Shown here: piece by piece, positions 23,893 through 36,500 of the stretch
Position numbering within the stretch: position 1 is the stretch's first letter
Layout: each line of letters begins with the position of its first letter
From: Pipra filicauda
Taxonomy: Eukaryota; Chordata; Aves; Passeriformes; Pipridae
Assembly (NCBI RefSeq): GCF_003945595.2
Contig: NW_024103862.1
Coordinates: 1,474,501-1,538,500, forward strand
Direction: 5' to 3'
DNA length: 64,000 bases
Notes under the pieces: model-generated
What the model was told of the DNA's origin: nothing
What the model saw: only the letters and a program-made list of their open reading frames with translations
Database searches by the model: none
Translations under genes and position numbers: made by a program

Positions 23893-24599
23893 GCCGGGCC
23901 GGGGGCCGGGGAGCAGGATGCCCCCCCCACCCCATTGACAAAAATACTTGAATGAGATTTCCTAGCGAGCGCGTACTATGAGAGGTCACTCCGGGGAAAC
24001 TTTCCACTCACGGGCCAGCCCTGCGGGGCCGGGGCTGCTATCCCGGGTGGACTCCCTCCCCTATCCCAGGTCCTGCTCGGCCCCCACCGCCTCCGATCCC
24101 GCCCGCAAGGGGCGACTGTGGCGGGTCAGCACAGGAGGCTCCGAGAGGCGCGCGTTTTGCGGGAATCCCGCTTTGCTCCTCGCCCCGGGCAGGCCGATGC
24201 AGCGCTTGCCCTGCAGAGCGGGCAGAGGCGCAGCCGAGCCCGCAGGGAAGAGGCAGAGCAGATGCCAGTGCTGGTGCCGGTGCCGGGAGGGACCCACGGC
24301 ATCGCTGGCACCGGGGCTGCCCGGGGACCCGCCAGCGGTAGAGGGGGCGGAAAGCCCCCGGGGGTGGCTGGGACGTCCGGGGCCGCCGCCGCCGGGGCCG
24401 CCGGGAGCATCTACCGGGGAAGGGAGCGCAGCCCGGGCCGCGCTCCTCTCGCTCCTCCTCCCCTGCCACCGCCTGCGCCGCCGCCTGCTCGTCCCGGCCC
24501 TGGCTCCGCGCTGCCGGCTCGCGCTCCCCCGGTCTGGCCCGTGCTCCTCTCCATTGTCTTCCCACGTCTTGTGTGGAGGTAACAACTGCTCTTTTCCCC

Positions 24600-27236
24600 A
24601 CTCCTCGACTCCACTAGCTGATCTTCCCCACCTCTTCAACCCCATGGCCATATACCTCCCTGTTTGCCCTCCTCAGCTAAGGCACCCTCCCTCCGGGGTA
24701 TCCTAATCCCACGTGGAGCTCTCTTTGAAGTGCTCTCCCATGTCCATTAGGCTCCAGACCATATTATACCAACCTCTCCAGCTGGATTTCATGCCCTCTG
24801 GTCTCTTCAGGAAGTAGTGCTGCCTATAGAAATGACTTCTGCCCAACACCCCTTCTGTGTGTAATGTGTGTTCTTCCGTTTTTGCATCCCATCATCCTCG
24901 CCAGTGCATCTCAGCCGTGCTTCTTCACTGCCTCAGTTGCAGCACCAATCATGTCCTCCCCTTTAAATTGGAAAATTTTACAGAAAACCTACTGGTTTTA
25001 TCTTGCCTAGCCTGTAAATGCCTGGGGTCACGCACTTGCGTGTCTCCCATCATAGTGAGGTGTTGCAACAGAACAGGTGGTCTTATGCTATCAATGCTAA
25101 ATAAGTGATAAATCTGCAATCCATTTCCTTAATAAAATAACAAAGTTCAAACAACTTAATGCATTAGGTTGGCCGCAGCCCAATTCTGAGCATCTCCTTA
25201 GGCATGTAATACACTTCAATTTTAGTTTTACCTACCTCCAGCCTCAGATGCTTTTGGTGAAGTGCCAAAGAATCAGATCTTGTGCATCATGAAGAAAAAA
25301 ATGGAAAAACAAGTAGTAATATCAGAGATTTAGCTCTTCATTACCTCTGTTAGCTCAGGCATTCATGAACTGAAATGCGTATTACAGAACATAATACATT
25401 GTGTAGCTAGTCACAGCAGAAGCTATTTGTATGCTTTTAAAGCGTGTCAGGACGGCTTTCAGTGAGAACAAGAGGTTCAAAGAAACAGGAGCTAAGTTCA
25501 ATCAGTTGATGGAAAATGTAAGAGGTACTTACTAAACTCAAACCCTTCAGATGTGCTCTGGGGTGGGTTTTATCACCATGTCTCCATTTTTAGGTTAATA
25601 TAATCTTTAAAACACAAAACCTCTTAAAATAATGTGATCATAGATGTAAAGAAGGAAGAATTCTGATCTGAATACATTTTTTTAATGTTGTGGATAAAAT
25701 CTGGATAATACAGAGCTGCATCCCTACGAAAGATTGATGCCAATGAGAACTAGCTCAGGTTATGTTTCATTTTTAATCAATTACAATATTATTTAGGTCC
25801 CTTTAGGCAAACTGTTTTGGCCTGTTTTATCCCTTAAAGAAATCCAGGTATAGCAAAAGCAACATAGGAGTGGGCTAGGTTTCTCAAATTTTCACAAGAG
25901 CTGTACAACCCGCCAGTTTCTTCTCCCCTTTTTACTGACCCCTAACATCTGCAGTGTCTCATGCGAGCTTGTTTCTAATCCTATATGGTCTTATTACCCC
26001 ACTTCCCTCATAGATCCTGAGCGATGTGTGAAAGGGTTTGCAACAATTTAAATGTAGGGAAGACTGTGAGACATTTGGATACCCTGATAATGAGGAATAT
26101 AAAATATCACAGATACACAAACCAAAAAGTACTTCCCCCAGCACTTCAAATGCAGAACTGACTGCCTAGGAGTACAGAATTCCACTCTCCAGAGTCACTA
26201 GTTTCTAAGTGAAATCTCACTACTGAAGGAGATTACAACAGAAGAAATCATGGGTTCTCATCAGAGAGGTGAAAAAGAAAGACAAGGAGGATATCAGGTA
26301 CATCTGGATTAGAGTTTTATGTTTAGTGATGTAATTTGAGATTAGCATACCCTTCATAAGAAAAGTATTCATATTTGACTCATTCCACAAGCGTCAGGAG
26401 CAAACAGAATTTTTACAGTGAATCATAAAATAACATTGTCTAGAAATAAAAAGCACTGACAAGGCCCATTTCCTCTCCACCGACTTGGGCTGAGTGCAGG
26501 CACCCTTTAGCCTTAGTGATCTCAAACTCAAGCACCTACTGAAAAACAATTATAGCTAGTCTGAGGTAGCTAAGGGAAAGCAAAAGCATGCCCAGAGCAT
26601 GATACATCCCATTGCAATATAGTACTTTCAGGTTTCTGGAGAAGCTCACCTCATTCTCTTGCCTATAAAGGGAGTGCAGACAACTACCTTAGCTAGTCAC
26701 TGAATTTTTAGATAGCTAATGTGAGGTGTGAAGAATCCCCTCCTCACTGACGGACCATAGCAGAGAGATCACACAGTTTTAAATATAGTAATACAGAGGG
26801 GATGATGTTAAACTGAGGGCATGGCTCTTACCCCATGTGTTTTTTAAGATGTCCAACTACAAACATGGAAGGACACACGCTCAGTGTAGATCAGCTTTCT
26901 ACCACAGTGCAATGTTTCATTACCCCTCCAGCCTTTGTCAAAAGGCAATAAGGATTTTTCTTATTGTTGCATTCAGCAGACATTTCCACATCATCACACG
27001 GAACCCCTTCATGTAATCACCACCATTCTTGATCCCTGTGATCAGCTCTCTAACATGCACTCTTACCATCTACCATTATTTCAGGTAAACTCAGTTCATC
27101 TCACCCACTCTGAGGTGCCAGTAATCATACACTGGCACGTGTATGTATCACATTTCCATTTCACCTTTTGGTAGTCCTGATACAAAGAAAATAAATCTGA
27201 TTGTCATAAATATTGTGGATTCTAGGACAACTGGGA
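24600..27236. other. Intergenic, no gene seen
   Basis: AT-rich sequence upstream of CRH after the CpG-rich domain. The frames present are short, with no recognisable protein family, splice pattern or known repeat. Distal CRH enhancers could lie here but cannot be recognised by eye. Confidence 0.5.
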
Positions 27237-27767
27237 GGAAAGGAAAGGAAAGGAAAGGAAAGGAAAGGAAAGGAAAGGAAAGGAAAGGAAAGGAAAGGAA
27301 AGGAAAGGAAAGGAAAGGAAAGGAAAGGAAAAGGAAAGGAAAGGAAAGGAAAGGAAAGGAAAGGAAAGGAAAGGAAAAAGGAAAGGAAAGGAAAGGAAAG
27401 GAAAGGAAAGGAAAGGAAAGGAAAGGAAAGGAAAAAGGAAAGGAAGGAAAGGAAAGGAAAGGAAAGGAAAGGAAAGGAAAGGAAAGGAAAGGAAAGGAAA
27501 GGAAAGGAAAGGAAAGGAAAGGAAAAGGAAAGGAAAAGGAAAGGAAAAGGAAAAGGAAAGGAAAGGAAAGGAAAGGAAGGAAAGGAAAGGAAAGGAAAGG
27601 AAAGGAAAGGAAAGGAAAGGAAAGGAAAGGAAAGGAAAGGAAAGGAAAGGAAAGGAAAGGAAAGGAAAGGAAAAAGGAAAGGAAAGGAAAGGAAAGGAAA
27701 GGAAAGGAAAGGAAAGGAAAGGAAAGGAAAGGAAAGGAAAGGAAAGGAAAGGAAAGGAAAGGAAAGG
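27237..27767 (+). repeat. (GGAAA)n pentanucleotide array, about 530 bp
   Basis: About 106 units of GGAAA with occasional one- or two-base slips (GGAAAA, GGAAAAA, GGAA). The plus strand is purely purine for more than 500 nt. The period of 5 removes stop codons, so open frames of (GKERK)n on plus and (FPFLS)n on minus are artefacts. Long polypurine tracts of this kind can form triplexes and stall polymerases. The assembled length is likely to be imprecise. Confidence 0.97.
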
Positions 27768-30011
27768 TCATTTTAAGAACAAAATACATTTGCTTATTAT
27801 TCCTCAGCAGACTGAGTTTACTAGAATAATCATAGGGAACCTCACTTAAAGTGAGTTATAAAAATCAATAAAAATAAATCAATTAAATACAAAGGAGTAT
27901 GTTGTAGGTCGGGATGAAGAACGAAACTGATAAGGAGCTGAGCTATCTGCCCTTTCTTCTGACCCCAGATGTCTTCAAAATTCTCTCATTCACTTTTAAT
28001 TTCTCTTTCCATTTTTCAATCACCTTCCTTCAGGAAGGAAGTCACATGCTCCTGCCACAAGGATTTTCTGTGGTATGCTCACCCTTACAGCAGAGCTCCA
28101 TCTATAACTTGTGACAGGTTTTCCTATAGTTTTGTGAAAGAGAGGAAAGCACCTTAATTTCCCAAACTTAGCAGTGGGGCAAAACAGCATGAGAGGGTGA
28201 AGACATTTATCCAATATCCCTCCAGGATTTGTGCATGAAGCAGGAGTGAATCTTGCAATATCTGAGACCAAGTTCATTAGCTCAACCAGAGGACTATTTT
28301 CACTCATGACTTAATATTCATACTCTTGATCCCAGACGGCTGCCCACAAGACATAATTTTATGGGCTTGGGGGTCCCAGCAGAAGGAAAAATTCCTCAGG
28401 AATATCCTCGTGGTTCCACCATGTCTGGGAAGAACACAGCCGTTCACAGTGCCTCACACACGTGTGGATTTGCAGGGACAGTTTTCCTCCCAAAGCCTGA
28501 CCTCCAGCTGAGCAGGGGCCAGAGTGTGCTGCTCAGGAATCTCAAGCATGGATCTGCTGGCCCAGCCACAGCTTTCCCTTTGCCCAAAGACCTTTATACC
28601 CAGGGGGATATTGCCAACAACACATGTAACATGGAGTGGAGCTGCGCCCACGCGGTCTTAGACATCACCAAAAAGCCCTTAGGGAGGCCTCACAGCATCG
28701 CTCTCTTCTTCTGAGCAGAGAAGGGAAGTTGCAGACAGAGGCTGGGAGAAGTGTTCTGGCAGCAAGGGCTGCGCCTCTCTCCTCCTGACAGTCCTCATCC
28801 AGGGAGGCAACAGCTGACCTTTATATTTACCTCACAAGACTTGTCAGTTGCTATTCTTGCTCTTGAATAAGGGTTAGAGAAGGCTGCACAGGCACGTGTG
28901 TGAGCCCTCTATGCTGTTAATGATAATGTTGCAGGAACTAATCTCACAGTTATTGGTAGCAACAAGGAAATCCATCAAACAAGCACTCCCTGGGAGTGCC
29001 GAGCAATTGGTATTTCTGGTTGTCTTGGCATCTGGGTACATTTGGCCACGAGAGAAATGTTGATGGTTAGCTGAGCGTGCAATTTGTTTGTCTGTCTTTG
29101 GCACAGACTGGGGCAAGGACAAGGGTTAGTGTTTGCATCTTGCACACATCTGGAACAACCCACTGAAAAAGCCAGGTTCACCCTAGTTCACAGCAGCAGA
29201 GACAAGGACACACACAGCCAGTATGGAAAGCAGAGTCTGGGCTCCAGTGAGTAAAATGGGGGATGCTGAACCAAGGCAGGGCAAGTGCCAGGCATACAGG
29301 CCAAGCCTCTGGCCAAGGGGAGACCAGGGTGGACCTTCAGAGAAGGGCAGGTGAGAATAACACAGTGCTTCTCTCCGTCCTGGGAGGTTAAATCCCAACA
29401 CCGTCCCTTTACTTGGCACTAGGAGAGGGGCACAGAGAGGAATCCCACAATGCTGTAACTGAATTGCGGACAGCTGTTGACGAGCTTGCTCCAGGGAGTC
29501 TGTGAGGAACTGTCCACAAAAGGCCAGGAGCAGACAAGAGCCTGTCTGCCCAGCTAGCATATCCCTATGGGAAAGACCACTAGGCCAGGGATGGCTTCAG
29601 CCCTCAAACACACCACTGACACCAGGGACCCTGTCTTGCTCTTATCATGTGCAGCATCAGGCCTGCCATAGCCATTAATGTCAGCAGTAATGTTAGTTCA
29701 TTCAGGTTTGAAGCTGCAGCAATGTCACAAGCATGAGGGAAACAGGTTGCCAGGCCAATGGATCTGAGCACCACTAGGAAAATCAAGAGAAACATTTGGG
29801 CACAACTGGGCTGGTGTGGCATTTTCCAGCACCCAGGCAGAAGAAATTTGAGCAAACTTCTGAATCTATGTTTCTTCAATGGACAACCAATTGAGAGTTG
29901 TTGGAAAAGAAAGTAATGGGATTAACACTGCAGTTTGAATTTGCAGGAAGTACAACCCTCACTTGATTGCAAAACATCCACCGTGTATGCTCATTGTGAC
30001 CCAGGATTTCC
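27768..30011. other. Intergenic, no supported gene
   Basis: This holds scattered short open frames on both strands. Two neighbouring minus-strand frames (29,604-29,879 and 29,183-29,560) are moderately long and contain hydrophobic runs, but match nothing I recognise. No splice structure or known repeat was identified. Confidence 0.45.
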
Positions 30012-30515
30012 TTCATAGTCATAGAATCACAGAATAGTTAGGGTTGGAAGGGACCTTTAAAGGTCACCTAGTCCAACCCCTTTGCAAGGAAGAGGGGCAG
30101 CTTCAACTCAGCCAGAACCCTGTCCAACCCAGCCTTGAATGTTCCTCGGGATGCGACGTCTCTGAGCAACCTGTTCCAGCCTCATCGTAAAAAAAAAATC
30201 TTCCTTATATCTAGTCTAAATCAACCTTCTTTTAGTTTAAAACCATTACCCTTTGTCCTATCAAAACCTGCCCTGCTAAAAACTTTGTCCCCATCTTTCT
30301 CATAAGTCCCCTTTAGGTACTGGAAGGCTTCTCTAAGGTCTCCCCAGAGCATTCTCTTTACCAGGCTGAACAGCCCCAGCATTCTCAGCCGTTCCTCACA
30401 GGAGAGGTGTCCCAGCTCTCTGACCATTTTTGTGACCCTCCTCTGGACTTGTTCCAACATGTCCATATCTTTCCTGTGCTGAGGACCCCAGAGCCAGATG
30501 CAGTAATGTAAGGCA
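30012..30515 (-). mobile_element. CR1 LINE, 3' fragment
   Basis: The plus strand begins TCATAGAATCACAGAAT followed by GGGTTGGAAGGGACC, the reverse complement of the CR1 3' end with its short terminal repeats. The minus-strand translation still resembles the end of the CR1 ORF2 protein, with LEQVQRRVTKMVRELGHLS, ERLRMLGLFSL and KGTYEKDGDKVFS, then FDRTKGNGFKL. The copy is 5'-truncated, as nearly all CR1 copies are. It is an old insertion, with stops and small gaps downstream. Confidence 0.92.
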
Positions 30516-33500
30516 CATGATATATTCACATGTAAGAGCACATACAACATGAGAACAAGACTGAGAAATTAAAACTGAGTAGAGGGGGAAAATGACCAGT
30601 GCAATTTAAAGGAGATTTGGTATACTAAGGGCAACTCCTGCTCCTGGAATCTTGTTACAACTTCAACTGTTGTTAGAAATTAAAAAAAGAAAATTTAGCT
30701 TTCAAGCTTAAAGGCATCATCCGGCTATACCATCAAGGCTGAGAACTCCCAGATAAACACCAGAAGAACTGAGAATTAAATCTTCTTTAAAAATCTTATG
30801 ATTCTGAAAACAATCTCAATATCTAGGGGAAAAGGAGATGAGGGCAGAACAATTTTGGAATACTTGAGATGTTACAACTGCCTTCTCACTCCTTTCAAGT
30901 GAGGAAATATGGGAAGAAATACAAACACTATCTATCTTGAATGGCTGGGCAATGAGCTATATATAGAATCTGCTCTGTCCTACTTAAGTTATGACTAATG
31001 CTAAACAATTAGAAATTCAGATGTCTGCATATTTGAAGGAGCACACATCTCTAATGCACCATTTGTTGTTCATTAAAAAATGGAAGAATCAAAGCTCTGA
31101 ATAGGCTGCACTTAACAGGTGCGCGTTGCTGGAAGTGGAGCCCCATGAGACTAATTGCAAGGGATAATCAACGAGATGAGGCGTTTCTTGGAAAAAAAGA
31201 TTGTTATCTTTGTAATGACCATAGTCATGCCAAAGACTGAAAATTCTTTAGGGAAGGGACTTTCTTTCTTGTTTCATGCCTATCTGGTGTCTAGCATAGC
31301 AATGCCCTAGTCTGTGAACAGGAATCCTAAGTGCTCCTGCAATTCAAGCAGTGTGTTATAGTAAATGGTAGTGTTAAATTAGCTGGGAACATGAAGTTGG
31401 TTTTCATCGTCATCTCTGATGTGCAGGATCAACAAACATTTCTCTAAGCCAGAGGCCAATGGAGTTTTATTTGAAAAGACTTGACTTTATGAAGAGAAGA
31501 CAATGCTAATACAAAACTGCAGTTTACTCTTGATATTTTGGCAGGACTTTTTGTCTGGTTCCTCTAATTCAGGGCTGCATTGTCTGGAATAGGTTTTGAT
31601 ATAGCCAAGATGAAAGACTGGGTGAAGGAATCAAAGTACACAATAGAAATACAAATTATGCCAGCCAATAAATGAAAGAAATTATTAGTCTCCACCAGGC
31701 AAAATATCCAGATTTCTCAACCGTTCCCAATCTCACTGTGGGTTACTGTTATTGGAAATCATGTGCTTAATGAATTTACTCACTGGTTGGTTTCCTTCAT
31801 CTCTCTTCTGCTTTGTCATTATTATGGATGTCATGACAGGGGCTATGAATGGCACTGCCACACACACACATCACCATATATTATTTTGTCAGTATCATAG
31901 GAAGATTTTAGTCTGAAAGAAAGCACTGGCTTTATTCTTAACTCCTGACGCCGGAGGAGAGAAGGGGAGTAGCAATGAGGTATTGTACTTGCTTCTTTAT
32001 GACTAGGACTTTACAGTAAACTTAGAAGGAGGTATCTCTTTGGCCTGAGGATGTCATTAAAAACCCAGCGGTTTAAAAGCCTATCAAATATGAAAATCGA
32101 GTAAGATGGATTATGAATATTCCTAAACACTAAGCTTATAATTTCTCCTTCACTAGAATACAGTGATGCCAGTGGCTTGACAACAGGCCACTTGACAAGA
32201 AGCAGATCACAAATTGCTTCGCAAATACCACCCCTGAAGTTACTGAATATCCATATATAACTAATTTTGTTTAGCACTGAAGTGCATTCTGTACTGAGAT
32301 AGTCCAACACTTCCCAGAATCAAGGCCTACAGTCTGGACTAAAACTAGCACCAGGACACATGTATGAATATCACATCCAAGCAAGGCTGCAGGATGGGAG
32401 TGTTACAGGCAAGCCTACTTCATGCCATGGGTGCAGAGATGTTTGGACTACTCAAGCTTGTTCCACACTGCTCTGGCAATGCAATCGTGTATCTCATGTA
32501 AGACTCTTGCTGAAGGCTGGTGGCTCCTTGCTTTTCCTTGCAAGAGCAAGCACATGGGTTTGAAATAGCAGTGGCTCAGCACTTTCTCAATGTGTGCTGC
32601 TGTACGTGCCCTGGTATCACCAGTTAAACTGAAACTGGGCTAAAACTGTCGGAGTAAATGCCAACAGCTCTTCAGCACCCATCTCCAATGTAACCCAGCT
32701 CATACCAAAGGACAGAGAAAGGATGAAATCTTAGGAGTTAGTTACTACAGTAGAGAGCCATAGGTTGGCCTCAAAGACATTAGGAGCTACAAGTTCACAG
32801 ATCCTCCTAGGATGCTTTCAAATGGGAGCAGATATCTGCCAGCAGAGGGGCCAAAGAATTTTTTGAACATAAAAAATAGCATCAGAACTGTAATCAGTAA
32901 ATAAAGTCTAATTTTAGGCAATACTTGAATTGATAATGTCTCTTTTGAGTCAGCCACATATATGGGCATACAAAGGTTGGGAATGTCCCTATAAGGCTTT
33001 TTCAATTCTCTTAGTGAAAGCTGTGTGAAAAATAATTTTAGAGCAGCCAAATTTAAGGTGTTAACAGTGAGTGCCATTGACCTTTGAGTGTTACTGTTAA
33101 GACGGCAGCGTGAATAATAATAAACTCCCTGAGGTTGTCTCTCATCAGTTTTCTATGAGTATCATGTCCCCAAAGAAGATTTTAAAAATTCTTGGCTCAA
33201 CCAGACAGCTCATCTGAACCTCCAAGGGATGCCACCCCAGGAAGCGGGTTCAGCAATGCCTCTGTCATGAGAGACAGATTCAAAGGAACCTGGAAACACA
33301 TCTAGTAAAAGATGGTTTTGGTTGACACAAAAGCACTTAGAATGTAGTCAGGATTCCTCTTAGGCTTGAGAGTGAGAAGGGTCTCTCTCTTTGCTAGTAG
33401 GAGAAGGAAGAGGAACCCTGGGTATAGTGTGGGAAGTACATCTCAGTCCCTTGCTTGTCCTACCTGTATGAATGATCCTGAAGGGGAAAAGGTACTGGTT

Positions 33501-36500
33501 TTGACTTAGAGGGAATGAAATTGTGCATCTTGAAATCTAGGGTTTTGACACTGACTGTAATTAAACTTTTTTTGGCCCCAAAGCAAAAAGCACACACTTT
33601 CCTCCTATTTGTCTTGGCAGAGCTTTTGGCAGAGCTGTGTGATGGAGGCTGGCTGCGTGCTATGGAACAGGAATGGGAAGGAGATGCCAATAACAAGAAA
33701 CTGGTGAACTGGAAAATAAGGGCAATGGTAAATGAACTGGCTTCTAAATGGCAACAGGTGATTGAACTGCCTCATCATGTCTTCATCATGTCAGCAAGAA
33801 CAATGCAGTAGGCACATATGTGTGACTCAAGACACCCTCCAATTTCACCACTAGAGTGGCTGTGCATATGAGGCAGGATTTGTCTCTGGGTGCATTTGCT
33901 ATTTCTTTTAACGAATAAATCTCAAATTAAAGAAATGAGCAAGAAGGAATATTGTGCATATCACAACCAACCAACATTTCCAGCATAGTTTTATCTAGAT
34001 CCAGGAAACACTTGAGTGGATCCTTCAGGGAGCAAGAAAAGGAGGTATTTATCCACTCTGAGATAAAAGGAATTGTGCCACTTGTTTGGGTTTTTTTTTG
34101 TTGTAGCTAGGTACTACGTCTCTTGCCACAGGCACAGGACTGTCCTCTCTCCTTCAGCTGCTTAGAGACATGTGAGGCAAAACTTCCAATAAACATGTCC
34201 TATATACCTAACTAAGGGGTAAATATCCCAGTTTTGGGCCCTCACAACAGGTCCTCATTTCAAAAAATGAGCTATGTGATAATACCTTAAAAAATCCACT
34301 ACAGTCAACATCAAATAGAGTCAAATCTGCTGATGGAAAACAAGGTGTTATTTGACCCTTTCTTTGTAGAGAATGAAAACAAAGTCCCAGTTTAGGATCA
34401 AGGCCAGATTTTAAATCTTGAACACCACCCTGAAGTGCAACCCTGTCTCTCTGCATGAGTCTACTTGAGATAACACACAGAGTTTGAGGCAGAGCTGCCT
34501 CATGCTCCAAAAAATGAATGCCATAGCTTAAATATCTTTACACACTATCTGTCATTATGACTGGAGCTACAAAGAATAAGTTTTCCGTCTGCATGTGTTT
34601 CCACCACAGCATCTCAGAGGTCCTGTTCAGCTTGATTTCAATTTTGTAAGATTTGGACATGAATGATGCCAATTGCAGAGGAGTTGCAGACAACAGTCTG
34701 GTTAATCTCTTCACACCCATTGACACCTACCGATAACCTGTCTCTGTTCAATAACAAAACCAACTTGTCTACTTACCCTTCAGCCTTCAGTTATGGCTAG
34801 GGTGTAGCTTGAGACAGACTAAGATGTTTTCAAAAATCTAAGCTGAAATAAATCTTCCAGTGGCTTCTCACTTCTGACAGAGAATGCTTTGAACTCATGG
34901 TATGTATAATTCCTAGTGGTTTTGGAGAAATAAAGAAATACTTTGATAGCACAGTTTCAGATGGGGCATATACAGATTATATGCCCCAATAATAACCTGG
35001 CCTTCTCCAGTTTGCCAAACACAGCATCAGCATTATGCCAGCCGGTCTCAGACTGTATCTCCCAACTGCATTTTCCCTCAGGAACTAACAGATGCTTCGT
35101 TTACTATCCATAAACCGGATGTGTCTTCAACTGTACTATCCTTCTAAGTGCTGAGGAAGTAGCAAGTATTACAGTGCTTACAATACTTCACAAATATAGC
35201 ACAGGTCTGTCATTCTCTTGCCAGAGACTTCAGTCAAACATTGCTCTCTGCCTCCTACTCCACGTCCAAGGGCCTGATCATGCAGCTTGTGCTTAGGGGT
35301 TCTGATGGGGAGCAGTTTGCAGCTTAGGGACTTGGTGATCCAGCGACAGGCTTTGTGTTTAATCAAATGGAATTTTAATAGGATAGTACAGAATTTTATT
35401 TCATTAATCTGTCTGAACAAAGATTGATTGAGGAGTGCTCTGTGAATGATATCTGCATTAAAAATAAGCAAGCCTCATAACAGGTACTAACATGTACATG
35501 ACTGTGATAGGAAAAAGAGAACTGCAGCTATACAGCGCATCTGTAAAACTGGCAAGATCCTTCTTTTCCTAGGGGAGATATCTTTGCATCTGGCATCACT
35601 GCCTTTGCACTGAAAAAGGAAGTAATTGATTATATGATTGATTGTAGAAGTTCTGATTCTTCCACAATATAAACAACATAGACCATCACCCGGAGCTCAG
35701 ATTTCTAGTGGAAATACCAGAAATCCGGCAGTCCTTTGTAAGGCTGGTAGGTTACTTGCTTTGTGCTTCTAGCTATGGAAATAATATCTCTCTGAGAAGA
35801 AGAGAAGAGTGGAATTATCTTTATCCAAAAAGGTTAAGCTTCCTGATTACCCATTATTCATTTATTTATCTGGAATCATCCCATACCTACAGGTGGGAGC
35901 CAAGAGGTGGTGCTAGAACTCAGCTATCTTGTACCCAGCAAACATCTATTCCATCTGATTTTCAGATGGAAAGACTATAAAAGATGGCTGGACTCTCTGT
36001 GCTTTATAATATTTCCAGGCTATGTTGTTTCCCCCAGCTGTCTATGCTGTTAGGAAGAGCATAACCTGTTTTGTAGTTTTAGGGGCTAGCTGTTCTGGAA
36101 AGCAATCATGCTCAATTCTTCCTGCTCATTTCCTGGAGTTATTGAAACTGTACACACAAAAGCACTCATTAGTAAAATGAGAACAACTACCTCAAATGCA
36201 AATATTCATGAGTTAATCTCATCTCATTGTCTCTAAGCTGAGCACTAGAGCCACACACTACCAAAGATGTGTGAGTTAAATAACGCTTAAAACTAACACC
36301 AGGCCTTTCATCAGTGACAAATATCCTACTTTAGGGATGAATTACCAGAAGCTCTTTTAGTGACAGTGAATTGCACTATATTTCAGGTTAAGGACCTGGA
36401 GTAAGACAGCAAAAACAACACTGGAGTTACTTACAGCAGTACTGACAGGAGCATCTGCAATAGCTGAGGCTTTTCTTGCCCTGCTGGTGAATGGCTGAAC

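Larger units (their letters stand above)
21180..24600. other. CpG-rich domain covering CRH
   Basis: GC content and CpG density rise sharply at about 21.2 kb and fall again at about 24.6 kb, with a dip over the AU-rich CRH 3' UTR (about 21,960-22,440). The domain covers the CRH coding exon, intron, first exon, promoter and about 700 bp upstream. A second CpG-dense block lies just 3' of the gene. Long open frames here on both strands come from GC-rich composition. This is a visual estimate; no island statistics were computed. Confidence 0.75.

Noticed and set aside
24038..24706. Overlapping open frames of 150-240 codons on both strands upstream of CRH
   Set aside because: Pro/Arg/Ala/Gly-rich translations in several frames at once are typical of a CpG island. 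No splice sites or family match.
27143..27829. Long open frames of repeating G-K-E-R-K (plus) and F-P-F-L-S (minus)
   Set aside because: They are products of the stop-free 5-bp GGAAA repeat, not genes.
29183..29879. Two minus-strand frames with hydrophobic stretches
   Set aside because: No known motif or splice structure connects them. Kept only as a note in the interval description.
33515..33811. 98-codon plus-strand frame with E-x-E and K-rich C-terminus
   Set aside because: No splice context and no recognised protein.
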